Shown here: piece by piece, positions 16,551 to 24,053 of the stretch
How positions within the stretch are numbered: position 1 is the first letter of the stretch
How the letters are laid out: each line of letters begins with the position of its first letter
DNA from: Streptomyces sp. RB17
GTDB taxonomy: Bacteria; Actinomycetota; Actinomycetes; Streptomycetales; Streptomycetaceae
Direction: 5' to 3'
DNA: 35,467 nt
Assembly (NCBI RefSeq): GCF_009604455.1
Contig: NZ_WEGL01000022.1
Coordinates: 1 to 35,467, forward strand
Position numbers and translations under genes: made by a program
Notes under the pieces: generated by a model
The model's input: only the letters and a program-made list of their open reading frames with translations
Database searches by the model: none
What the model was told of the DNA's origin: nothing

Positions 16551-17822
16551 TCAGGGCGCCTTCGTGGGTGCACCGCTGTGCTCGGGCCGGGTTGAAGCGG
16601 CCTGAACCACTGGTGTGGGCCGGGTGCGCTGGGTCAGCGAGGCCGCGATCCCTACAGCGGCAAGGAGCGTGACGCTACCGGAGAAGATGAGCGCGACCTC
16701 GTGGGCGCTGATGTGTGCTTCGGCGATGCCGGCGATCACGATCGGGACCGAGAACATCAGGTAGGACACGATGTAGAGCACGGCGAGTGCGCCGGCTCGC
16801 TGCGCTGGTTGCGCGCCCTGGACGACGGCACGCACGTTGCCGAGGAATGCGAGGCCGAATCCGACGCCGGCGATGGCGCTGCCGGTGAGGAACAGGGCGA
16901 TGTTTCCGGCGACGATCGCGATGAACGTCAGGCCCACTCCGGCGAACAGCGCAAGACAGCCGATGAACATGGCCTTGGGTGCTGCTGCCTGCCGGCCGAG
17001 GACGACGGCCGTGCCACCGCTGAAGCACATGCAGAACACGGCGAACCCTCCCCACAGGAGGTTCGGAGACCCTTCGATCGAAGCGGCCAGGCCCGGCCCG
17101 AGCGAGAGGTAGAAGCCGATCAGGGCCCACAGGGCGATCAGGCTCGGGAGGATCGCGACGAAGGTGGAGCGCGCTTCGGGCGGGATTCCGATGACGGGCT
17201 TGAGGGATGCCAGGGCGCCTGGGCGCCGTTCAACAGTCTCGCGCGTCGCGGCAACGGCTGCGGCTCCGACGACGAGGCCGGCGATGATCAGCCAGTAGAC
17301 CAGCCGCAGGGGCACGGGCCCGTACACGAGGGCGGCGGATCCCAGGCCGCCGAGGGCGAGCCCGAAGGGCGGTGCGGAACTCACCACGACGGTCCCCAGG
17401 AGCGAGCCTTTGCTCTCCGAGAGTTCAGCCAGCGCCGCGGACAGTGCGCCGAGGGCGCAGCCGGTTGCCACTCCTTGTACCGTCCGTGCGACGCACAGCA
17501 GCGCGGTGGAGTTGGCCAGGATAAAGCAGATCATCGCGAGGATCTCGGCGGTGATCGACGCCAGGATGACGGGTCTGCGTCCGAGGTGGTCCGACAGCCG
17601 ACCGGTCACCAGCAGGCCGATGAGAAGCCCGACTGCGTAGAGGGCGAAGACCGCTGTCAGTGTCAGCGCGGAGAAGTGCCAGCGCGCGGCGTAGACCCGG
17701 TAGAGAGGGGCGGGAGCGCTGGCCGCGAACATGAATACGCCCAGCGTGAACCCGACGCCCCAGAACGCCGCCATGTCGGGCAGCGCGGCCGGGCGGTGAC
17801 GGTTCACACGAACTGAAGTCAT
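16551..17822 (-). CDS. 12-helix MFS transporter
   Basis: A 423-residue major facilitator of the 12-helix type, probably an exporter. Motif A is GRLSDHLGRR (residues 74-83). The repeated hydrophobic segments include FWGVGFTLGVFMFAASA, LTAVFALYAVGLLIGLLV and, at the second half, FVAILPSLIALWALIGFYL. It is a different family from the two DHA2 exporters. The ATG at 17822 is chosen over an upstream in-frame ATG at 17840 because the hydrophilic MTSVRVNRHRPAALPD is the normal-looking N-terminus; the ribosome binding site is weak. The universal stress protein gene ends (in its original frame) 33 bp upstream and mug starts 92 bp downstream. An operon usp-MFS-mug is likely. Substrate unknown. Confidence 0.9.
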   Translation of the reverse strand: MTSVRVNRHRPAALPDMAAFWGVGFTLGVFMFAASAPAPLYRVYAARWHFSALTLTAVFALYAVGLLIGLLVTGRLSDHLGRRPVILASITAEILAMICFILANSTALLCVARTVQGVATGCALGALSAALAELSESKGSLLGTVVVSSAPPFGLALGGLGSAALVYGPVPLRLVYWLIIAGLVVGAAAVAATRETVERRPGALASLKPVIGIPPEARSTFVAILPSLIALWALIGFYLSLGPGLAASIEGSPNLLWGGFAVFCMCFSGGTAVVLGRQAAAPKAMFIGCLALFAGVGLTFIAIVAGNIALFLTGSAIAGVGFGLAFLGNVRAVVQGAQPAQRAGALAVLYIVSYLMFSVPIVIAGIAEAHISAHEVALIFSGSVTLLAAVGIAASLTQRTRPTPVVQAASTRPEHSGAPTKAP

Positions 17823-17881
17823 GAGTTCTCTTTCTTGCAAATTGTGTGCTGGAGGTCATCGCTCGGGCGGGTGCGCCGGAG

Positions 17882-18325
17882 TCACGACCAGCACCGGTCG
17901 TGACGTGTGTGCGAGACTTCCCGGGACACCGAACCCAGCAGCGCGCCCTTGAGCGGGCTGCGGCCGCGTGAGCCGATGACGATCGATGCCGCGTCGACCT
18001 CGTCGGCGACCTTGAGGACGGCCTTCCAGACGAACTCGTCGGCTTCTTCGACGCGCGCCTGCGCGTGGCCACCGCCGGCATGCGCGATCGCGGCCCCGCG
18101 GGCCGCAGCGGCGCGGGCCTCTTCTTCCGCGGCCTGGTCGGCCGATTCGTGCGCCACGACCGCCATCGCACCCAGGCTTCCGGCTTCGGCGAGCCGATTT
18201 GCCACCGACTGCCAAACGGACAGGACGACGAGGTCGGTGGATGCCAGGAGTGTCTGCGCCACATCAAGGCCCCGCCTCGACGCGGTGGATCCGTCGAAGC
18301 AGACGAGCGTCACCGGCGGGGTCAT
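17882..18325 (-). CDS. Universal stress protein (UspA type) with late frameshift
   Basis: A 147-residue single-domain USP as it reads now. TLVCFDGSTASRRGLDVAQ opens the fold. GSRGRSPLKGALLGSVSREV matches the ATP-binding signature G-2x-G-9x-G-(S/T) exactly. After VSREVSHT the frame runs into RHDRCWS and stops at 17882, whereas a neighbouring frame continues with RPVLVVTPAHPPER to a stop at 17856. That is how USP proteins end. One base is therefore missing near 17895, and the last beta strand is lost. This is either a real mutation or a sequencing error. The start is ATG 18325, with a GGGTGG about 8 bases upstream. It probably heads an operon with the MFS gene. Confidence 0.82.
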   Translation of the reverse strand: MTPPVTLVCFDGSTASRRGLDVAQTLLASTDLVVLSVWQSVANRLAEAGSLGAMAVVAHESADQAAEEEARAAAARGAAIAHAGGGHAQARVEEADEFVWKAVLKVADEVDAASIVIGSRGRSPLKGALLGSVSREVSHTRHDRCWS

Positions 18326-18693
18326 GTGGCACCACCCGCCGCGTTGGCGCCCGATACCCGCCATGCGGCTGGGCCGCATGCCCGAGAGGCGTTTTCGGTC
18401 AAATACATCACGCTTCAAACGTGCCGGAGATACCGGCGACCGACGAGAGGCAGCGCGGCCAGCGCTCATCGAATTGCGGCCAGGGAACTTTCGGGCGGCC
18501 AGTGGTCCGGCACCTGCAACCACCAGGGCAGTGCCCGCATCAGCACAGATAGGTCCGGCGCCCAGCTATGGCGTGGCGCGGGTCTGTGTAGCGAACGGTG
18601 GAACTCGGTCGGTTTTCTTCAGCGTCGTCCGGCGGTGAGCCGGCCGTCAAAGGTGATGTCGAAGGTTTGGAGTGCGGCCTTCCAGCGCATGGT
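18326..18693. other. Region without recognisable gene
   Basis: Upstream of the USP gene, no frame has both coding-like composition and a recognisable product. The first 100 bases should contain the USP promoter. The right end runs into the NACHT-type remnant. Confidence 0.4.
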
Positions 18694-18822
18694 CCAGCGT
18701 TCGCGTTCGGGCCCGCTTTCGGGCTCGCGATCGGGCTTGTATTCGGGTTCGAGGAGCGCCTGAAAGATGCTCCGCCGACAGACCCACGTCATCCAGTGCG
18801 GGAGGATTTCGTGTTCGGGCTC
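18694..18822 (+). pseudogene. Internal fragment of a NACHT-type protein (GL-rich repeats)
   Basis: The frame reads FAFGPAFGLAIGLVFGFEER, then LKDAPPTDPRHPVRED and FVFGL. Streptomyces NACHT NTPases carry near their C-terminus membrane-like repeats of Gly-Leu-x-Phe-Gly type interrupted by a charged loop of this kind. The coding DNA shows the matching 12-base periodicity (repeated TTCGGGCTCG words). Everything upstream, including the NTPase domain, is absent. At 18822 the frame passes without interruption into an ISL3 transposase sequence. The matching downstream part of the NACHT gene is at 27488-27782 on the other strand. Confidence 0.6.
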
Positions 18823-18842
18823 TACGCCGAGGCCATCCGCCG
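18822..18842. repeat. 21-bp inverted duplicate, breakpoint copy A
   Basis: These 21 bases (starting CTACGCCGAGG) recur exactly on the opposite strand at 27783-27803. Each copy is a junction between NACHT and ISL3 transposase sequence, in reciprocal combination. They look like the two ends of an inversion. Confidence 0.8.
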
Positions 18843-18881
18843 TGCCCTGCCCGACACAGTGCAGGTCACCGACCGGTGGCA
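18823..18881 (+). pseudogene. ISL3-family transposase fragment (downstream part)
   Basis: The encoded sequence YAEAIRRALPDTVQVTDRW matches the ISL3 transposase core just after the catalytic CRD motif, where the family reads YAEGAR..AP.AVQVADRWHL. The upstream part (…VEVVCRDGSATYAEAIRR) is found at 27804-27930 on the minus strand. After 18881 the similarity ends at an unrelated sequence. Confidence 0.65.
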
Positions 18882-19157
18882 GTGCGCCATGCGGCGCCTT
18901 GTCGTATCCCCGACTCAGTCGGGAAGAATTTGGAAGGAGATTCTTGGGTCTGATGGCTTACCCAATCCGGAAACGGCGATGGGGACCAGAGCATGCCAGG
19001 AAACCGATGACCGATCTTAGGTATCAGAGACGGGGCATTGAGGGACCCGCGTGACACGGTGAAAGCTGGATTGCCTGAACCCTAACTCCCAGGAGACTGA
19101 AGGTCGAGTCCGCCGGAAAGGTACCTGAAACCGGCGCCGCGTTCTGCGACGGCACCC

Positions 19158-19261
19158 GACGTCACCGCAGCGTCATGCGACGGCCCCACGTCCGCACCGG
19201 CGAGACGAACCAGGGCAAACCACCGGATCACCCAACACGATCAGGCTGCGGAAGAATCGAG
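19158..19261 (+). repeat. 104-bp repeat copy A, inverted relative to 31974-32077
   Basis: The 104 bases from GACGTCACCGCAGCG to GGAAGAATCGAG recur on the opposite strand at 31974-32077 with a single mismatch. The sequence immediately outside differs on both sides. It encodes RPHVRTGETNQGKPPDHPTR in one frame, but in both places it sits between gene fragments. It is most likely an IS end or remnant that has spread twice. Near identity indicates a recent event. Confidence 0.8.
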
Positions 19262-19367
19262 CTCAACAGAGTGAACCATCGGCGCGGCCTGGCCACCTGC
19301 TACGACAGGACTGCCATCATCTACCTTGCCAGACTCCACCTCGCGGCCCCTGATTTGGTCAACACGA
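19254..19367 (+). pseudogene. C-terminal scrap of an IS5-type transposase
   Basis: IELNRVNHRRGLATCYDRTA then IIYLARLHLAA is a worn form of the usual IS5 C-terminus (family pattern VE..INRLKHWRGLATRYDKTA.IY.AGLHLAA). The catalytic Glu would be the E of IEL. Nothing of the rest of the transposase is present. It directly follows the 104-bp repeat and may have shared an element with it. Confidence 0.6.
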
Positions 19368-19708
19368 TGATCCAAATGAAACTGTTTAGCTGCAGATACT
19401 GCCTGTCGGGCGCAAGTGCACTTCAGTCCGATCGAACGGTGATGTCAGTTCAGGGACGTCACTCGCAGTCACGTTGTCGATTTCTGGCAATGTCACTGCC
19501 TCGACTCGAGTCACCTCATCACTTCTTCGCTTCGGCATTCGTGCCGTGATGTGCTCATCCATGTCGAACAGCAAACCGCGAACCGTTGGCCGAAAATGGG
19601 CGACGATTGGCCGCCCTTGTCAGTGTTTGCGAAAATCGTGTTTACTTGAATTCAAAAACATGACAGATCATTCCTCGAGTTCCGCTCTAACAGGTATCGG
19701 CCTGCTAC
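19368..19708. other. AT-richer leader region of the crotonase block
   Basis: Base composition drops clearly here and stays low through the crotonase gene. A minus-strand frame of 62 codons (19386-19574; LPEIDNVTASDVPELTSPFD) has no good ribosome binding site and no recognised family, so it is not called as a gene. AT-rich stretches around 19625-19665 (GAAAATCGTGTTTACTTG) are the likely promoter region for the crotonase. Confidence 0.4.
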
Positions 19709-19728
19709 TGTCAGGCCTCAGCCTGACA
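19709..19728. promoter_or_regulatory. Perfect 8-bp palindrome upstream of the crotonase gene
   Basis: TGTCAGGC and GCCTGACA are exact complements around CTCA. The dyad ends two bases before the AGGAAAGG region and 22 bases before the ATG at 19751. It could be an operator for a TetR-type repressor or a 5' leader hairpin that limits translation. No adjacent regulator gene is present in the window. Confidence 0.5.
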
Positions 19729-19750
19729 CAGGAAAGGATAAAGAGAAAAT

Positions 19751-20599
19751 ATGACAGCACACAATCGACTGACGATTACGAAAGTCACACCGACGTACTG
19801 GACTGTATTGATCGACAACCCGCCGATCAATCTCTACGATCCGGAGATGTTTGCGGAATTGAATGTACTTCTGGACACGCTTGACAGCGATAAAGAGGTC
19901 AAAGTCGTCGTGCTCGAAAGCGCCAATCCGGATTATTTCGTCGCTCACTTTGACTTCGTTCGTGCGGATATCATCCCCGACCAGCCGGGCTCTGCTGAGT
20001 TCACGGCATGGCCTCGTATGATGACCCGATTCGCAGAATCACGAGTGATCAGCATCGCGAAGATTCGAGGCCGAGCTCGCGGCCAAGGATCGGAACTGGC
20101 CTTTGCTTGCGATATGCGTTTCGCATCCAAAGAAAAGGCCATCCTAGGTCAGCCTGAGGTTGGCGTTGGAGTGGTGCCGGGAGGTGGTGGTACCGAATGG
20201 GTTTCTCGGCTTGCCGGTCGGGCGCGAGCTATTGAGATTCTCTGTGGTGCTGATGATTTCGACGCTGACACCGCGGAAAAATATAACTGGATCAATCGCT
20301 CTATCCCTGATAGCGAACTCGATGAGTTTGTCGATCGACTCGCACGTCGAGTAGCTAGTTTCCTTCCTCGTCCGTTGGAGCTGGCCAAGAAGCTCATCAA
20401 TACCCATGTCGGTTTTCCCTCAGAAGCTGAACTCTGGAACTCCAACCACGCTTTCCTTGGCGCGCGTGACTGGCCTGCAAGCCAAGCGAGGGTAAAAAGG
20501 CTTTTGGATCTTGGCTTCATGCAGTCCGGCGATATGGAGGAGAACATGGGCGAGCGCCTTGGTGAAACACGGCATTTCGTGGACCTTCCGCCGGAATAA
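19751..20599 (+). CDS. Enoyl-CoA hydratase/isomerase (crotonase) family protein
   Basis: A 282-residue crotonase-fold enzyme acting on acyl-CoA thioesters. The oxyanion-hole regions are VAHFDF (residues 64-69) and RGRARGQGSELAFACD. Both glutamates used by hydratases are present: E115 in GQGSEL and E136 in ILGQPEVGVG, followed by VPGGGGTEW. Hydratase activity is therefore plausible, although isomerase or hydrolase activity cannot be excluded. The start is ATG at 19751 with AGAGAA 4-5 bases upstream. The gene is markedly less GC-rich than its neighbours and lies between transposase remnants, so it was probably acquired separately. A palindrome lies in its leader. The C-terminal helix region (about 225-282) is intact. 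Confidence 0.9.
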   Translation: MTAHNRLTITKVTPTYWTVLIDNPPINLYDPEMFAELNVLLDTLDSDKEVKVVVLESANPDYFVAHFDFVRADIIPDQPGSAEFTAWPRMMTRFAESRVISIAKIRGRARGQGSELAFACDMRFASKEKAILGQPEVGVGVVPGGGGTEWVSRLAGRARAIEILCGADDFDADTAEKYNWINRSIPDSELDEFVDRLARRVASFLPRPLELAKKLINTHVGFPSEAELWNSNHAFLGARDWPASQARVKRLLDLGFMQSGDMEENMGERLGETRHFVDLPPE

Positions 20600-20716
20600 T
20601 CACCTCGCCATCGCACTACCGGTAGTTCGTTAGATTCGGCGGTGGCGTGGGTTGACGGCGAATCATGTTGGCCATAGGCCGGTGGTAGGAGTCAACTGGC
20701 TTGCTGGGGGCTGAAG

Positions 20717-22155
20717 ATGACCGCTCGCCGTCCGTGTCCGCCCGCGCCGGGTCCGTTGGAGGAGTATGCGGCCCGGTTCGATGACCTCTTCTTCAGCCTG
20801 GCCCAGCGGCGGGGGTTTCGTGAGTACCTGACCGGGCTGCTGGCGCCGCGGGAGCGGAACAAGACGATCACCTGCCTGGCAGGGGCGGAACCGGTGGCCG
20901 GCGCGGGGATGCCGGGGGTGCAGCGGCTGCAGTTCTTCCTGTCCGAGTCCCGCTGGGAGGCGGAGCTGGTCAACGACCGGCGGCTTGAGCTGCTGCGCGA
21001 GGAGCCGGCGACGGCTCCGCACGACGGCGGGGTCATCGTGATCGACGATTCCGGGGACCGCAAGGACGGCACGGCGACCGCGCACGTGGACCGGCAATGG
21101 CTGGGCCGGCTGGGCAAGACGGACAACGGCATCGTCACGGTGACCACCGTGTGGACCGACGGACGCGTGTACCACCCGCTGCACGCACATCCCTATACCC
21201 CTGCCCACCACTTCGCCCGAGGCCGCTCCGATCCGGCCTTCCGTACGAAGCCGCAGCTGGCGGCACCCCTCGCGGCCCGTGGGAAGGAGGCGGGTTTCGG
21301 CTGCCGGGCGGTGGTCGCCGACTGCGCCTACTCCGTCAGCGACGACTGGTACCTGGCCTTGCGCGAGGCCGGCCTGGCCTACGTCGTCGCCCTCAAGCCG
21401 CACCGCGGCACCTGGGCCCGAGCCGACCAGCCGCACACCCCCATCGAAGCTGCCCACGCCCTGACCTGGCGCGATGCCAGGCGACCCGGGGAGTGGACGC
21501 CCGTGGAGCGTCACTTCCGTGACGGGCACACCGAGACCTGGTGGGCCGCCGACGCCCGCCTGGGCGGCTACGGCCCCACCTCACCCTGCCGCCTGGTCGT
21601 GGCCACCACCGACCCAGCCAGCCTGCCGGACAAGGCCACCTGGTACCTGGCCACCAACCTGCCCCACCCCGACGCACCCCACGCCGCGACCAGCCCACAC
21701 CCGCCGGCCGACCTCGCGGAGATCGTCCGCCTCTACGGCCTGCGGCCGTGGATCGAGCAGAGCTACAAACAGATCAAGGACGAACTCGGCTGGGCCGACT
21801 TCCAAGTCCGCTCCGACCGCGCCATCCGCCGCCACCAGACACTGGTCAACTGCGCCTTCTCCTTCTGCTGGGACCAATGGTTCGCCCCACCCGGACCGCT
21901 GGACGCCACCGCGCCGGACCCCTGCCCCCGACGAGGGGCCAGAGAGGGGGCCTGGCCCCGTCCCACCGGCCCCAACAGCCTTGCTGGCCCAGGGCCTTAC
22001 GCGCCATCCGTTCCTGGCTCACCCCCGCCATCACCCTCAACCGCTGGTGGCGAGCCTGGACGGACAAGGACCCACCCTCCGAACTCCAGGCCCTGATCGA
22101 CGCGGTCACCACCGGACACGGCATCGACCTCAACACCGTTGCGTTAAGCCTGTGA
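20717..22155 (+). pseudogene. IS701-family transposase with C-terminal frameshift
   Basis: The first frame encodes EEYAARFDDLFFSLAQRRGF, the DDE core VIVIDDSGDRKDG (first Asp), VVADCAYSVSDDWYLAL (second Asp) and PWIEQSYKQIKDELGWADFQ (the Glu), as in IS701-type transposases. Around 21965-21995 the frame breaks. The conserved tail ALRAIRSWLTPAITLNRWW is in another frame, which ends at 22155. Compared with the expected CTGCTGGCCCGGGCC, two extra bases seem to be present. The frame that continues without correction would stop at 22096. The last residues (NTVALSL) do not look like the normal family end, so the 3' end may have been replaced. Terminal repeats could not be found with confidence. Confidence 0.85.
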
Positions 22156-22173
22156 CCTGCGGTGCAACTCGGT

Positions 22174-23507
22174 TCAGCGGCGGGATCGGGAGGCGATTCC
22201 GTCTTCCATGATCTGGATCTCGGTGTGGACGGTGTAGTGCTGGGCCCGCTGGGGGTGCTTGCCGTAGTTCGGCTGGTATTTGCTGGTGGCGTTCTTCTTG
22301 CTGCGGGCCTTGGTGCGTCGGCGTCTGCGGGCGGGCCACAGTGCGGCGAGGGCGGCCCGGCCGATGCTTCCGACCAGGTCGGTGGGGCCGCTCGATGTGA
22401 TGCCGCAGGCGCGGGTGACGGTGTCGGCGGCGGTCTGCAGCAGCACGGTGAAGCTGAGGCGGTCCATGTCCAGGCGGGGCTGGTCCGTGACGGCGTCGGC
22501 CGCGGCCCGTATCAATGCCTGGTAGGTGGTCAGCAGGGCCCAGACTTCCTGGTCGATGCCGTCGATGCTGTGCGAGCGCAGGACGCGGCCGTCCAGCAGC
22601 GAGGACTTGATCGAGAAGTAGGTGGTCTCCGCCTGCCACCTCTCGTGGTAGAGATCCACCAACTCCGCTGCGGGGTACCGCTTGTGGTCGAGCAGGCTGG
22701 TGATCAGCCGCCACTGCTCACGGCGCGCGGTGCCGTCCTCCAGCGTGATGGTGATCCAGGCCTCCACGACCCGGACCGGCAGCGACGGGTAGCCGTGTCC
22801 GGGCTGGTAGGGGCCCGGCAGGTAGGAGAGGTAGGAGCCGTCCGGCAGACGGTGCGCGATGGCCGGGCAGCGGCGTGCGCCCGAGCGCACCAGGAACTGC
22901 GCACCCGTGGCGAGGACCTGTTCCAGCAGGTCGCGGGAGTCGAAGGCGGCGTCGGCCAGGAGCAGCATTGAGGCGTCCAGGCAGTCCAGGAGCCGGGTGG
23001 CGTAGACGGTCTCGCCGTCGGCCTCGGGTCCGAAAGCGGCCGCGAGCAGGGCCCGGGTGCCGCACTCGACGACCACCAGGAGGCGCAGCAGCGGATAGCC
23101 GAACTCCTTCTTCTCTCCCACCCGCTTGGGATAGCGCCAGGTGATCTGTTCGTCCTCGGGAACGTGCAGGCTGGTGCCGTCCACCGCGACGGTCCGCAGG
23201 CCGCGGTAGTGAACGCCCGGCCGGCTCCGCTCGCCGACAGGGCCGGCCAGGGTCTGGAACAGCAGCTTGAGCGGTCGTGCACCCACGCGGCGACGGGCCC
23301 GGACAAGAGAGGAGACAGCCGGGCGGATGGGACCGCCGCGGGCAGGTGCCCGGTCAGCTTGCCCCACACCGCCCGGTACGAGCCGTGCTCGAACAGCGCC
23401 AGGGCGAGGAGGAAGTAGACGATGACGCGTGCGGGCAGCAGCCGCACCCGCTTCTCCCGCGCGCCGGTCTCGGCGAGTACCGCGTCCACCAGTGCGAGCG
23501 ACGGCAT
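22174..23507 (-). pseudogene. IS4-family transposase with internal frameshift
   Basis: MPSLALVDAVLAETGAREKR and VIVYFLLALALFEHGSYRAV form the IS4 N-terminal domain. After GKLTGHLPAAVP the frame shifts (near 23330, -1) to RARRRVGARPLKLLFQ. The DDE domain follows: first Asp in VAVDGTSLHVP, second in LLADAAFDSRDLL, and the YREK signature YHERWQAETTYFSIK with the Glu. It ends IASRSRR at 22174. Only 18 bases separate its stop from that of the IS701-type transposase on the other strand, so the two elements abut tail to tail. Its start codon directly follows an ISAs1 fragment with no left terminal repeat between them. It is therefore a chimeric remnant. Confidence 0.85.
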
Positions 23508-23729
23508 CCTGCGGGGCGTTGCGCGCCCACTGGCCGATGGCCAGGTAGGAGCGGGCCCCGGCAGCACCGCGCCGGCCGCGGTCAGCAGCACCGACACCAG
23601 CGAGTGTCGACGGCCGCGGCGGTCACGCGGGTCCGACAGTGTCGCCAACCTCTCGGCGATGTCCGGCAGTTCACGCCGGCGCGGCGAGGGCGACTTGGTC
23701 AGGCAGACGGTGGCAGACTGGCGGCACAT
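23508..23729 (-). pseudogene. N-terminal fragment of an ISAs1-family transposase
   Basis: LPDIAERLATLSDPRDRRGR, then RHSLVSVLLTAAGAVL and, after a one-base loss, GARSYLAIGQWARNAPQ match the N-terminal DDE_1-associated domain of ISAs1 (H-repeat) transposases. It breaks off exactly where the IS4-type reading frame begins at 23507. An 11-bp inverted repeat lies directly upstream of its ATG. Confidence 0.75.
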
Positions 23730-23785
23730 CGAGGCTCCGGTGGTGCAAGGCGACTGTCAGGTCATCCCCGTCAACCGGAGCCTCG
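23730..23785. repeat. 11-bp perfect inverted repeat upstream of ISAs1 fragment
   Basis: CGAGGCTCCGG (23730-23740) and CCGGAGCCTCG (23775-23785) are exact complements. On the transcript of the minus strand, the hairpin would directly precede the transposase start. There it may limit translation from outside transcripts, or it may be a subterminal part of the element. Confidence 0.6.
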
Positions 23786-23949
23786 TTTTCTTCGTGACGG
23801 ACCACCGCCACCCGGTCACACCGTAACCAGCGACGCGTCAAGATCAACAGGACTTTGAATCAGCCCTGACGCCGTCTGCGGACCCGATCGGCCTGATATC
23901 AGCGGCTCGATCCGGTCCCGCATTGCATCGAGATCGAAGCCGGACAGAC

Positions 23950-23980
23950 ACATCCGGTCAAAGAGCTACGCTCCGGATGT
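23950..23980 (-). terminator. Possible terminator after the SpoIIE phosphatase
   Basis: ACATCCGG and CCGGATGT are perfect 8-bp arms with a 15-base loop, about 75 bases beyond the phosphatase stop codon. It is weaker than other stem-loops in the window. Confidence 0.4.
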
Positions 23981-24053
23981 CCTGTTGGCGGCAGGCGTTG
24001 CGCCTGGTGTGGGGCAGGGCACGGTGGGCTGCCCTCGGCGCCGTATGGACGTC

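Noticed and set aside
16701..17816. Plus-strand frame of 371 codons opposite the 12-helix MFS gene
   Set aside because: Its composition is the antisense of a hydrophobic protein (Asp/Glu/Gly/Gln-rich), with no ribosome binding site or family.
18908..18923. CCCGACT-C-AGTCGGG as a terminator
   Set aside because: The one-base gap cannot form a hairpin loop. It may be a binding site, but nothing nearby supports that.
19386..19574. Minus-strand frame of 62 codons with a fairly natural-looking sequence
   Set aside because: It has no usable ribosome binding site and no family match, and it lies in the promoter region of the crotonase. It is kept only as a comment.
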